A stretch of DNA of 64,000 nt from Amnibacterium endophyticum. GTDB taxonomy: Bacteria > Actinomycetota > Actinomycetes > Actinomycetales > Microbacteriaceae. Positions 16,669 to 24,978 of the stretch are shown here, in pieces. The translations under genes were made by a program, and so were the position numbers. A model generated the notes under the pieces. It had not been told where the DNA came from. It did no database searches and saw only the letters and a program-made list of their open reading frames with translations. The stretch covers positions 12,086 through 76,085 of the forward strand of contig NZ_JBHUEA010000020.1 in assembly GCF_042680685.1 (NCBI RefSeq). The letters are read 5' to 3'. Within the stretch, counting starts at the first letter, position 1. Each line of letters opens with the position of its first letter.

Positions 16669-17667
16669 ATGCCGCGTCGCACACTCGGGCTCGAGCAGAT
16701 CCAGGTCCGGCCGGGCCGGAACCGGAAGCACCGGCTCGCGCCTGACCTGAGTAACTTCGAAGGCGAGGACTTGCTGCAGCTCTTCTACGGGTTCTTCGCG
16801 CGCATGCCACCGGATCATCTCGTCGATGAACGCCGGAGCCGCTATATCCGGATCGACGACGTCCTCGCGAACGGCCGGGCCGTGACCGTGGTCGCGGAGT
16901 CCGGGTACTACGGCGATGCCGGCCAGACCATCGACGTGAAGACCCACAAGACCTCGCACACGCGAAGCCTCACTGAGTCGGCGACGGTGCGCACACGGTT
17001 GATGTTCGTGCTCCCTCCGAAGCAGCAGACGGGCCTGTTCCTCGTCGAGCGTCAGGGTCTCGTCGGCGCTGGCCACGATCTCATCGACGAGTTCCGGCGC
17101 GCCCTCACCGCGAAGTACGCGCAGCACTCCTTCGACACCGACAACGTGCTCTATCCGGACGCGTGGGCGCAGGGCGCCGAGCTGCTGGAAGTGGAGGCGG
17201 TTGCCTACAGCTACGCGCCGGATCTCGCGGACGGGCTCATGGCGAAGGGCGCACCGATCGGCATGCTGCGGCAGTCGCTGGTCCCGTCCCGAGGCGCCGG
17301 AGGTGTGCTGCCCAGCGCGTTGTATAAGGCACTGCGCACCCACCAGGTGAAGACGTCGCAACTGCTCGCGTTCCCGAACGGGGAGACAATCGACGACACG
17401 TTCGTGACCGTTCGCCGTGACGGCCAGAAGAAGACGTTCGCGCTCGACCACGATAAGTCGCCCTCGATCCGTGTCGAGATCACGAGCGAGGGCGAACGGC
17501 CGCTGACCGACACGCCGTTCATCCGGCGGTGTCAGAGCGAGGCGCGAGATTTCTACGAGACGCTCGGTGTGGAGTGGCGCGAGGAGTGGGCGGTCGGGAC
17601 GTGGACGGACGAGCAGCGGTCGAGGACCCTCGCCCCGCACCGGCCGCAGGACGACAGCACGGCGTGA
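16669..17667 (+). CDS. Uncharacterised cytosolic protein of a two-gene unit
   Basis: The 332-residue protein is hydrophilic and has no recognised domain. The N-terminal two thirds look like a mixed alpha/beta fold (YIRIDDVLANGRAVTVVAE, TRLMFVLPPKQQTGLFLVER). The gene overlaps by 4 nt with a downstream gene for a four-helix membrane protein, and it lies between an XRE/ImmA pair and a restriction enzyme. Cytosolic sensor plus small membrane effector is a common layout of abortive-infection systems, which is the main reason to suspect a defence role. That role is inference only. Confidence 0.7.
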   Translation: MPRRTLGLEQIQVRPGRNRKHRLAPDLSNFEGEDLLQLFYGFFARMPPDHLVDERRSRYIRIDDVLANGRAVTVVAESGYYGDAGQTIDVKTHKTSHTRSLTESATVRTRLMFVLPPKQQTGLFLVERQGLVGAGHDLIDEFRRALTAKYAQHSFDTDNVLYPDAWAQGAELLEVEAVAYSYAPDLADGLMAKGAPIGMLRQSLVPSRGAGGVLPSALYKALRTHQVKTSQLLAFPNGETIDDTFVTVRRDGQKKTFALDHDKSPSIRVEITSEGERPLTDTPFIRRCQSEARDFYETLGVEWREEWAVGTWTDEQRSRTLAPHRPQDDSTA

Positions 17668-18167
17668 CTTTCGGCCACTGGTCCACACTCCGGAACGCGA
17701 CCAACGGCCGATTCCTGTGGCGCGAGATCGCCCTGCAGGTCGTCGCGCCCGTCGTGATCGCCGGCGCAGCACTAGTCGGGCACGTGCGGATCAACGACGC
17801 ATCAGCAGTCACCAACGGCGCCTCGATCCTCTCGGGCTTCCTATTCGGGCTCGGCCTGTACGTCTTCCAACTCCGGGTGCAGATCGCACACGATCCGCAG
17901 GCGCCGGATCAGCCCCGCCGAGTGCTGCTCCCCCGTCTGATCGACGAGCTGTTCGTCAACGTGCTCTGGGCAGTCCTGGTCTCCTTCGCCCTCACCTTCA
18001 CCGCTCTCGCCGTCGGTGCGACGCAGGGGCACGACAAGTCCGGCACCGTGATCCCTACCTCCCCGCTGGTCACCGCCGGCCTCGTGCTCCTCGCCTCCCA
18101 TCTCCTCGCCGTGGTACTCATGTGCATCCGACGCACCCGTCGCGCCTACATCGAACTCACCCGCTGA
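17664..18167 (+). CDS. Four-helix membrane protein, partner of the upstream gene
   Basis: GTG 17664 overlaps the stop of the upstream gene (GTGA). The 167-residue product has membrane segments near residues 25-43, 55-75, 95-118 and 130-150, and short basic ends. It is not a recognised family, although size and layout resemble effector membrane proteins of the SLATT/2TM-4TM kind that permeabilise the membrane in phage defence. Alternatively it may be a simple anchor for its partner. Confidence 0.7.
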   Translation: MTFGHWSTLRNATNGRFLWREIALQVVAPVVIAGAALVGHVRINDASAVTNGASILSGFLFGLGLYVFQLRVQIAHDPQAPDQPRRVLLPRLIDELFVNVLWAVLVSFALTFTALAVGATQGHDKSGTVIPTSPLVTAGLVLLASHLLAVVLMCIRRTRRAYIELTR

Positions 18168-18198
18168 CGCACCGCACGCGTCGTCAGTCGATGGCTCG

Positions 18199-21100
18199 TC
18201 AGGTGAGCAGGTCCGTGACGGCCTTGTCGAGGTCAGCAGCGACGCCGTCGTCCACGAGTGCACGGCGGATGTTTCGGCGTAGCACCTGGAAGGTCTGTGC
18301 GGTCAGCTCGACGTCGGCCGCGACGGACGCGGCACGCACTGCGAGGGCTGCGAGCTCCCTGTGCAGATCCTCACTCGGGTCAAAGAGAGGGATCGGCATT
18401 CGCCAGACGTACTTGTCGAAGTGGCGAGGGTTGTGCTCGCCGCGGGCCTGCAGGGGCTGGACGAGCTGGAGGAGGGCGTCGCTGTTCAGCACAGCGAGGA
18501 GATAGTGCGCCTCGTCCGGCCCCGACACTGCCGCCCAATACAGCTGGTGCTCGATGACCGCTTGAGGGTCCTGCACGTATGCGGCAGCGATGTACATGCC
18601 GCTCGCGCCATAGACCACCCGATGCTCGAGCCCGGGAAGTTGCTTGCGCAGCCCTCCCTGGTAGTCAAGACGGTCGAGCAGGCTCAAGCTGCTCGTGCGA
18701 TCGGCGTTCCATCGCGCTTCCGCCTCGCGCCACCAGGCGGCGAGGCCGGGGTACTGATCGAGCGCACTGCTGACCGTCGCACTCAGCGTGGTGCCGTCCC
18801 AGGGGATGAGACCCGGAATAGCGGGACGCGTGCGGAACGGAAGGACGCTGTCTCCCACGTAGACGGGGTGGATGAACTGCCGCTCGATATTGCCCGACAG
18901 GTCGGTTTGGGTCTTCCACGGTGGCTTCTCGTTGTTGCTGCGCCGGCTGCGCACTGAACGCCGGTTGGCGCCGGCACCGAGCGGGCCGGCAGCGGCGTCT
19001 TCGAGCAGGACCATGTACCGCGGCACCAGGGTGGCGCCCTGGGCGAAGCGAGGCGCATACGGAGATACGGTGCCGCCGGTCTCGCGGGGCTCGAGCTCAC
19101 GGCGGGTGAGCGAGTCGGCGACGGCTTCCAGGCTCGGGTTTCGACCTTTGACTCGGCCGGTCCAGTGCTCCGCGGCACCGGGCAGCGCGGTTGGGGTGTC
19201 GGCGCGGGTGCCGCGGAGGACGGCGGCGGGGACGGGGAAGAAGCTGGGTTTGACGGCGTGGACGTCCCAGGGGGTGGTGAAGGCGGCGTGGGTGTCGGCG
19301 CCGTGGCCGCCGCTGGTGGCGGTGGCGCGGTAGCCGGTCCAGTTGCCGGTGCGGAAGCCGGCGTACTGGTTGCGGCTGAGGACCGCCAGCGGCATGACGA
19401 AGGCGAAGGTGCCGCCGCGTTTGAGGTAGAGCTCGACGGCGCGGGCGACGAACAGCGCGGAGAGGTCTTGATTCGTGGCGACGGCGGCGCCGGCCCAGAA
19501 CCCGCGGGCGGTGCTCATGTCGCGGAAGTCGGTCTTCATCGCGGCCGGCATGTATCGGTAGGAGAGCCAGGGCGGGTTGCCGACGAGGACGTCGACGTGG
19601 TTCGCGGGGCGGGCGAGCCAGAGGGGTCTGGCGAGGTTGCGGAGGTAGTAGGACCAGATGTGGTTCTGCTGGTCGTCATGCAGGCGGCAGAGCACCGTGT
19701 AGGTCTCGGCGACCATCGCCTGGTCCTCGGGGCGGACCGGGTACCGGCGGAACGCGGTAGCGAGGACGTGCTTCGCATCGGGGCGGCCAGGGCGGGCGGC
19801 GGCATCGGCGAGTTCGCTGACGAGACCGTCGAAGAGGGCCGCGTCTTCGACGACCCGGTCGGGAAAGCGCAGCTCGTCGCTGAACAGGGTGGCGCCGGAG
19901 GTGGTGGGGACCACGAGGGCGTCGGAGTCGAGCAGGGTCGGGTTCTGGCCCCACTGGACGGTGTCGCCGAGGTAGACCGGGATCGTGATCGCGGGGCGGT
20001 CGTCGGAGATGAGCCGGTCGCGGCCGATCGCGAGGAGGTAGGTGACGCGGGCGAGGGTGACGGCGACGGGGTGCACGTCGACGCCGTAGACGTGCGCGGT
20101 GACGCCGCGCAGCGCGGTGGCGAGGTCGAGCCCGGCAGTGTCGGCGGCGGTGAGGTAGCGGCGGACGGCGTGGAAGACGAAGGTGCCGGACCCGCAGGAC
20201 GGGTCGAGGACCCGCTGGGTCAGCGGGTCGGTGACGGCGTCGTCGACGATCGCTTCGGCGAGCCAGTCGGGGGTGTAGTACTCGCCGAGGGACTTGCGGG
20301 TGCTGGCGGCGATGATCGACTCGTAGAGCACCTTCATCACGTCGTGCTCGACCTCGCCCCACGCGAAGCGGGCGAGGCGCCGGGCGAGGGTGTTGACGAA
20401 CGCGGCACCGTCGTCGACTTCGACGACCCAGTCGAAGAAGTCCTCCTCGACGACGCCGCGGATCTGGGCGCTGGAGAACAGCTGCCCGCGGACCAGAGTG
20501 GTGGCGCCGATGCTGGCGTCGGCGACGTCGAAGCCGACCACGGCGTGGCCGATGACCTCGGCGGTGACGACCAGCAGGGTGTGCTCGATGAAGAGGCGGT
20601 CCTCGTCGACGAACGCGGTTCCGAGCGCGGTGGTGAGCAGCTTCGCCCACAGCGACCGCTTCATCACCACCCCGGGGTGGTCCGCGTTGCGCTCGTACAG
20701 CGCGGCGAGGTCGGCGATATCCAACGCGAACGCCGGCGACTTCGCACCCAGCCTCCGCGTCACCTCAGCCGGGGTAGGGATGACGTGATCGGCGGTGGCC
20801 AGGACCCCGTCGAGCCAGAGCAGCAGCCCGTCCAGGTCCGCAGGCCCGTCGAGCTGGTAGCTGGACACCAGCCGCAACGCCGTCCCGTCAAGGTGGTAGA
20901 GGTGCCACTCGACCCCGTCGGTGAGGACGCCGACGTACCGGGCTCCGGTCTGCGCGACCCGGTCACGGACGTAGCCGGCGAGCTGCTCGACGGCGTCGTC
21001 GCGGACGTTGCCGGTCCGGAGGTCCTTCTTCACCTCGAACACCGTCGCGCCGACCTCGACGTCGATGCGGCGCCGCTTCCCGACCGGGGCCTCGAGCACG

Positions 21101-21249
21101 ACATCCTCGAGGTCCCCCTCGCGCAGGTTCAGGCCCGCAGACAGCAGCAGCATCCGCAGGTCGGACTGCACGTTCGCCTCGGCCCGAGTCCCGGACCGTG
21201 CCGAGAGTCGTGCTGCGACCTCTGCCAGATCCACGATCACCGTCGACAC
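18199..21249 (-). CDS. Type IIG/ISP-like restriction enzyme with N6-adenine methylase
   Basis: The protein has 1016 residues from GTG 21249; a second GTG at 21240 has the better-spaced AGAGGGG site. Near residues 61-75, RIDVEVG and FEVKK form a PD-(D/E)xK-like nuclease site (D63, E72, K74). The methylase domain has motif I DPSCGSGTF near residue 345 and the adenine-specific NPPW near 560. A target-recognition region forms the C-terminal third. Nuclease, methylase and specificity in one chain is the type IIG/ISP plan. No separate specificity gene is present. The element also carries ArdC, an antirestriction factor. Confidence 0.85.
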   Translation of the reverse strand: MSTVIVDLAEVAARLSARSGTRAEANVQSDLRMLLLSAGLNLREGDLEDVVLEAPVGKRRRIDVEVGATVFEVKKDLRTGNVRDDAVEQLAGYVRDRVAQTGARYVGVLTDGVEWHLYHLDGTALRLVSSYQLDGPADLDGLLLWLDGVLATADHVIPTPAEVTRRLGAKSPAFALDIADLAALYERNADHPGVVMKRSLWAKLLTTALGTAFVDEDRLFIEHTLLVVTAEVIGHAVVGFDVADASIGATTLVRGQLFSSAQIRGVVEEDFFDWVVEVDDGAAFVNTLARRLARFAWGEVEHDVMKVLYESIIAASTRKSLGEYYTPDWLAEAIVDDAVTDPLTQRVLDPSCGSGTFVFHAVRRYLTAADTAGLDLATALRGVTAHVYGVDVHPVAVTLARVTYLLAIGRDRLISDDRPAITIPVYLGDTVQWGQNPTLLDSDALVVPTTSGATLFSDELRFPDRVVEDAALFDGLVSELADAAARPGRPDAKHVLATAFRRYPVRPEDQAMVAETYTVLCRLHDDQQNHIWSYYLRNLARPLWLARPANHVDVLVGNPPWLSYRYMPAAMKTDFRDMSTARGFWAGAAVATNQDLSALFVARAVELYLKRGGTFAFVMPLAVLSRNQYAGFRTGNWTGYRATATSGGHGADTHAAFTTPWDVHAVKPSFFPVPAAVLRGTRADTPTALPGAAEHWTGRVKGRNPSLEAVADSLTRRELEPRETGGTVSPYAPRFAQGATLVPRYMVLLEDAAAGPLGAGANRRSVRSRRSNNEKPPWKTQTDLSGNIERQFIHPVYVGDSVLPFRTRPAIPGLIPWDGTTLSATVSSALDQYPGLAAWWREAEARWNADRTSSLSLLDRLDYQGGLRKQLPGLEHRVVYGASGMYIAAAYVQDPQAVIEHQLYWAAVSGPDEAHYLLAVLNSDALLQLVQPLQARGEHNPRHFDKYVWRMPIPLFDPSEDLHRELAALAVRAASVAADVELTAQTFQVLRRNIRRALVDDGVAADLDKAVTDLLT

Positions 21250-21301
21250 CCCTCTGACGCTACCGACCCGCGTGCCGTCCTCCGCATTCGGGCGGGGGAG
21301 C

Positions 21302-21324
21302 GCGAGGGGGCCTGCCCCCCTCGC
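21302..21324. terminator. GC-rich hairpin shared with the DUF4192 cassette
   Basis: GCGAGGGGG pairs with CCCCCYTCGC across a CCTG loop. It lies beyond the 3' end of the small gene at 21363. Nearly the same sequence, including the preceding GGGGGAGC, lies at 48766-48792. Confidence 0.55.
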
Positions 21325-21362
21325 CGGCCGACCACTCGGCCGACCGGCAGGGACTCCAGGTC

Positions 21363-21584
21363 CTACGTCTCGTCCGGCTCGCCGAACGCCGCGGCCCAGC
21401 AGGCGGGGTGCGTTCCCGAGATCAGCTGCTCCCGCTCCGGACGCGGCATGGCCGGCAGCAGGTGCTGAACCGCAACGCCGGCGGACAGCGCCGCGGCGGT
21501 CGCGGCCGGGAGCTCGATGAGGCTGACGCGACCGCAGACGAAGCACGCCGGCGTCTGAAAGGTAGCGGTGGGCTGGTTGCTCAT
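21363..21584 (-). CDS. Small hypothetical protein with CxxC
   Basis: A 73-residue protein with a CFVCG motif near residue 14 and a further cysteine near the end (HPACW). It lies 18 nt downstream of the ArdC-like gene in the same operon. The cysteine pair could bind zinc. It is not recognised; position suggests an accessory of the antirestriction gene. Confidence 0.6.
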   Translation of the reverse strand: MSNQPTATFQTPACFVCGRVSLIELPAATAAALSAGVAVQHLLPAMPRPEREQLISGTHPACWAAAFGEPDET

Positions 21585-21602
21585 GGCGAAGCTCCTTCCT
21601 GC

Positions 21603-22517
21603 TCAGACGGCCGCGGGCGCCGCGGCGGTGAGGCTGTCGGCGAGGGTGTGCACGGCGGACAGCACCCGGGCGGCGGTGCCACGGATGAGGTCGGTGTCGC
21701 CGTCGGCCCAGCCGGCGACGTACCCGATCGAGTACGCGGCGGTGTCGAGGCCGAGCAGGCCGGCGAGGACGTAGGCGACGGATTCCGCCTCGGTCTCCTT
21801 GATCCCGCGGTGCGCGGCGTACTCTCCCGGCTCCTCGTCGGTGTGCAGGAGCACGTGCGCGGCCTCGTGCAGCGCCGTCTTCGCCGCCTGCGCCGGCGAC
21901 AGATCCGCGTCGATCACGACGCGACGGCTGCCATCGGTAGCGGTGTACCCGTTCACCGGCCCGGGCAGCGCCTCCCGCTCCAGCGTCCACCCGCACGCCT
22001 CCAGCCACCCGGCGACAGCGTCAGCGATCCCGGCCGGGTCGTCGCCCTCGAGCCGTGCCGCAAGGGCGGAGGGGTCGCCGCTGTTCGGGTCGATGAGGTC
22101 GGTCTGGGCGATGTCGAACACGGACAGCATCGGGTACACCACCCGAGCCGCACCCCGCTCCCCCGCCTTCCCCTCGGCATCCACAGCCGGTGTCCCTGCG
22201 GTCTCGCCGTCGTCCAGGTCGGCCTTGATGGTGCGGTAGCCGAAGATCCGGATGCTCTTCTCCCCGCGCCGCACCTGCCGGCCGAGCTCCTGCCACTTCC
22301 GGAACCCGGCGACCTTCGTCGCGGTCGGGCGCTGCGACAGGATCAGCAGCACGTTGGACAGGCTGTAGGTGTGGAACGCGCCGGCGAAGGCGAGGAACCG
22401 CTCCCACTCCCCCGACGCCTTCAACGCCTCCACCTGCACCGCGATCGACTCGTGCAACGCCGCCGCGGCCGCCTGCCGCTCCTTGACACTGACCCTGCCT
22501 GCTGTCTTGCGGACCAT
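21603..22517 (-). CDS. ardC: ArdC-like antirestriction protein
   Basis: The 304-residue protein has the ArdC layout. An N-terminal ssDNA-binding domain contains YSLSNVLLILSQRP and TKVAGFRKWQELGRQVRRGEKSIRIFGYRT. A C-terminal zinc-peptidase-like domain carries HEAAH near residue 216 and an ETEAESVAYVL helix with the third ligand. ArdC protects incoming conjugative DNA from host restriction. It is preceded by the ~190-nt structured repeat and followed by a small CxxC protein and a GC-rich hairpin. Confidence 0.88.
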   Translation of the reverse strand: MVRKTAGRVSVKERQAAAAALHESIAVQVEALKASGEWERFLAFAGAFHTYSLSNVLLILSQRPTATKVAGFRKWQELGRQVRRGEKSIRIFGYRTIKADLDDGETAGTPAVDAEGKAGERGAARVVYPMLSVFDIAQTDLIDPNSGDPSALAARLEGDDPAGIADAVAGWLEACGWTLEREALPGPVNGYTATDGSRRVVIDADLSPAQAAKTALHEAAHVLLHTDEEPGEYAAHRGIKETEAESVAYVLAGLLGLDTAAYSIGYVAGWADGDTDLIRGTAARVLSAVHTLADSLTAAAPAAV

Positions 22518-22583
22518 CGCCGGTCCCTCCCTGCCTCACCGTCTGCAGAGACCTGCTCGGCCTCTCCCCTTCACGTTGTTTCT

Positions 22584-22773
22584 GCCGTGAAGGCACGCAG
22601 TGCCGAGGAGGGAGCCCGGACGGGCTGTCAACCCGTCAGGGCGGCGGAGGAGAGAAGTTCGGGGCGATGAGAGGGAGCGCAGCGACCGCGTCCCGAAGTT
22701 CTCGGGGGAAGCCGGCAGCGTCAGCTGCTTGCGGCCCGGCCGGGCGACCGTACGCTGCCGCAGGCTTCACGGC
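22584..22773. ncRNA. Candidate structured RNA, copy A
   Basis: A 190-nt non-coding repeat matching 49909-50096. An outer stem GCCGTGAAG/CTTCACGGC (22584-22592 with 22765-22773) closes four inner hairpins: GGCAC-GCA-GTGCC; GACGGG/CCCGTC with loop CTGTCAA; a 12-bp stem at 22652-22663 with 22692-22703 (one mismatch); and GGCAGCG/CGCTGCC at 22714-22720 with 22753-22759. The 12-bp stem differs from copy B by three compensatory pair changes, while its 28-nt loop is conserved. Purine-rich loops favour transcription from the plus strand, but as DNA it is also the region upstream of the ardC gene. Confidence 0.75.
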
Positions 22774-22876
22774 AGGAACAACCGCACCCCGTGCGGGTTC
22801 GAACGCAGCGGCCGCGGAGCGGGCGTCCGATCAGTCGAGGCTGCGGGCGCGCAGCGGCCGGCCGTTGCGGGTTGGG

Positions 22877-23236
22877 CTACTCCCCCACCCAGCGCACGAC
22901 ACCGTTGGCGGCATGCGCGGCACGGATGGCGTCGCTGGCGTGGTCGAGCGCGTCCGCGGCGGCCTCGAGCTGCTCGGCGGCTTCGAGAGTGCCGGTGACA
23001 CCGTCACCGTTTTCGTCCTCACCGCGGTACTCCTGCCCGTCAACGACACGACGGTGCCAGGCGCTCAGCTGCCGGACCGTCTGCTGCAGATGGTCCGTGG
23101 CTCGCCCGAGCTCGGCGAGGAGCCGGTACGAGTCCGCCGGGTTCGGGACTTCGCGCGTGGAATGCGCGAGGGAACGGGCGGTCTCCTCGAGCTCGACGGC
23201 GATCTGCACCTGACGCTGCGGCTCGTTGACGGCCAT
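22877..23236 (-). CDS. Hypothetical helical protein upstream of ardC
   Basis: The 119-residue protein is almost entirely alpha-helical, rich in Ala, Glu and His, with heptad-like spacing (TLEAAEQLEAAADALDHASD). There is no membrane segment and no recognised domain. It lies downstream of the parA/RHH gene pair on the same strand and may be part of the maintenance block. Confidence 0.6.
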   Translation of the reverse strand: MAVNEPQRQVQIAVELEETARSLAHSTREVPNPADSYRLLAELGRATDHLQQTVRQLSAWHRRVVDGQEYRGEDENGDGVTGTLEAAEQLEAAADALDHASDAIRAAHAANGVVRWVGE

Positions 23237-23251
23237 AAGCCTTCCTCCGGT

Positions 23252-23280
23252 TAGAACTTACAGAGTTTGCGAGTTACAGC
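23252..23280. promoter_or_regulatory. parS-like motif pair
   Basis: AACTTACAGAGTTTGCGAGTTACAG combines two copies of the TTACAG/AGTT motif that is concentrated upstream of parA at 24428-24720. It abuts the end of the RHH partition gene. Confidence 0.5.
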
Positions 23281-23741
23281 CCGACGGACTTGCGTAGCTC
23301 AGCTTCGGAGGTGCCGACGAGGTCGCCCTCGCGGGAGAGGAGGAGATCGACGGCGATGCGGATGAGGGTGTTGTCGGTGATGCGTTGCTCGGAAGTGGCC
23401 TTGTTCCGGCTCAGCTTCCGAGCACGCAACGTAAGCGACTCGATCTGGTCATCGCGAAGCCTGGCCTCCTTGCGGACCAGCGTTGAGAAGTGCACTCGCT
23501 CGGGCACCACGTCCGCCTTGGACTTCGTCGATGCGCGCTGCGGAGACGGCCGTCCAGCGGCCTTATCGGTGCTGCGGGATGTCACGGGCTTTGCAGCCTC
23601 AGGTGCTGGTCGCGTCTGAGGGTTTGGCTCGGGCAATTGGGCGGCTGCCTGAGACGGAGCCCTATCAGTGGTCTCAGAGGGTGAGTCCAGGGTGGTCTTG
23701 GCATCGTCGAGCAGCGAGTTGAGGCTGACGCGGCGGGCCAT
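23274..23741 (-). CDS. ParB-like partition partner with ribbon-helix-helix-type C-terminus
   Basis: The 155-residue protein begins MARRVSLNSLLDDAKTTL, a motif that in other small partition proteins contacts ParA, then has a Pro/Ser/Lys-rich linker. The C-terminal part has strand-helix-helix character (ERVHFSTLVRKEARLRDDQIESLTLRARKLSR, then TLIRIAVDLLLSREGDL), which fits RHH centromere-binding proteins. Its ATG overlaps the parA stop. It should bind the repeat cluster upstream of parA and regulate the operon. Confidence 0.75.
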   Translation of the reverse strand: MARRVSLNSLLDDAKTTLDSPSETTDRAPSQAAAQLPEPNPQTRPAPEAAKPVTSRSTDKAAGRPSPQRASTKSKADVVPERVHFSTLVRKEARLRDDQIESLTLRARKLSRNKATSEQRITDNTLIRIAVDLLLSREGDLVGTSEAELRKSVGL

Positions 23742-24403
23742 CAGCGCGCTCCAACGGTTACAGGCGAACGGTGCGCCCAGATCGCGAACATCTCGAGTGC
23801 GACGCGCTGGTAGTCGTCAACCGCTTTGGCCGCGATCCGAGAGTCGGAGTACTGGGTGACGACCTTGCCCTCGAGGGGTGACATGGCGTGGATTTTGTAG
23901 TTGCGCACGACGGTCTGGAAGCGGTCGACGCCCGATCCGTCGAGGAGGGCTTCGGCGTCGGTGGCGTCTTGTGGGACGCGGGGATCGACCTTGTTCAGCA
24001 GGACTCGGTATTCGACCCCGCGTGGGCGTACGACGTCGCTGATGGTTCGCATGAGCGGGGCGATAGACAGCGGGGAAGGCTCGGTGGGCAAGATGGCGAA
24101 GTCAGCTGCGTCGAGAACGGCTGCGAGGACGTCTCGGCCCTCGAGCGAGCCGGGCGTGTCAATGAAGATGACGTCGTAGGGCAGCTCTCGCAGCCGTGTG
24201 AGGTTCCCGGGGTCGGTCTCGTTGGTGAAGTCGAAGGGGAGGTCTTCGTCGGCTCGTTCTGCCCACCAGGTGGCTGACTGCTGCGGGTCGACGTCAACGA
24301 GTAGCACTCGGGATGACCGGGCAGTTACAGCTGCCAGAGACATCGCGGTGGTGGTCTTGCCGACCCCGCCCTTCTGGCCGGCGACGGGAATGAGACGCGG
24401 CAC
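23741..24403 (-). CDS. parA: ParA-type partition ATPase
   Basis: GTG 24403 is preceded by AAGGAG at ideal spacing; this decides the start, although the frame is open further upstream. The 220-residue ATPase has the deviant Walker A motif KGGVGKTTT near residues 9-17, DVDPQQSATWW, and the Walker B strand YDVIFIDTPG. It lacks the N-terminal DNA-binding domain, so it is a type Ib, plasmid-style ParA that is probably paired with an RHH centromere-binding protein. It ensures segregation of the element. The 300-nt repeat cluster just upstream is the likely centromere. Confidence 0.93.
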   Translation of the reverse strand: MPRLIPVAGQKGGVGKTTTAMSLAAVTARSSRVLLVDVDPQQSATWWAERADEDLPFDFTNETDPGNLTRLRELPYDVIFIDTPGSLEGRDVLAAVLDAADFAILPTEPSPLSIAPLMRTISDVVRPRGVEYRVLLNKVDPRVPQDATDAEALLDGSGVDRFQTVVRNYKIHAMSPLEGKVVTQYSDSRIAAKAVDDYQRVALEMFAIWAHRSPVTVGAR

Positions 24404-24427
24404 GGCTGCTCCTTGGGAGTGTGGGGA

Positions 24428-24720
24428 ATTACAGACTTCGGGAGTGCCGGAGGCTGTCGGTCTGGAAGTTACGCCTGCCGCAGACGAGCCCGCGCGCGGC
24501 GCGCCGAACATCCGAAGTTGCGAGATTCGCAAGTGCGAGAGTTCCACTCTCCAAGAGTTAGCGAGTTACAGACTCTCGAACTACGGGGTTTGCAGAGTTA
24601 CGGAGCCGGGGACTCCGGTAGGTCGGTAGTTCGCGACTACGCGAGTTCCGAGGCCTCGAGGGCCAAAGACATCGGGGCCACTTCCGGACTTACAGACTCT
24701 GCCTGTAAGCAGTTCCTCAC
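24428..24720. promoter_or_regulatory. parS-like centromere and parA operator cluster
   Basis: About 290 bp upstream of parA are packed with variants of one short motif in both orientations: AATTACAGACTTC at 24428, GAAGTTAC near 24466, GAAGTTGCGAG near 24524, AGAGTTAGCGAGTTACAGAC from 24555, AGAGTTACGG near 24595 and ACTTACAGACTCTG near 24690. Such iteron arrays bind RHH partition proteins. From 24721 to 24978 I see no gene or clear element. Confidence 0.65.
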
Positions 24721-24978
24721 CGGGGCGAAGCTGCGGGGAGCGCGGGGGATGTCCCCTCGCCGCCAACGCGCGGGCGGCGGGCGACGCCGGGCGCCGAGGG
24801 TCCCTGAGTGCGCAGGGACCCTCGACGCGTTTCAATCCGTCTCGTCGGCCTCGACCTCGACCTTGACCTCGGTTGCGATGCGTTCAACGCGGCAGAGGGG
24901 ATACCCCAGGCGGCGGGGTCGGTGAGGTAACGGGCTGGGGGAGGAGCGAATCATCCGATCGGCCTCAGGAGTTCGTGC

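Noticed and set aside
19165..21468. 767-codon open frame opposite the restriction-methylase gene
   Set aside because: Gly/Glu/Asp/Val-rich shadow frame without domains; the opposite strand has DPSCGSGTF and NPPW motifs.
22584..22773. Structured repeat considered as a tRNA-like or attC integron site
   Set aside because: No acceptor/anticodon layout, no RYYYAAC/GTTRRRY core and no integrase; the pairing pattern is different.
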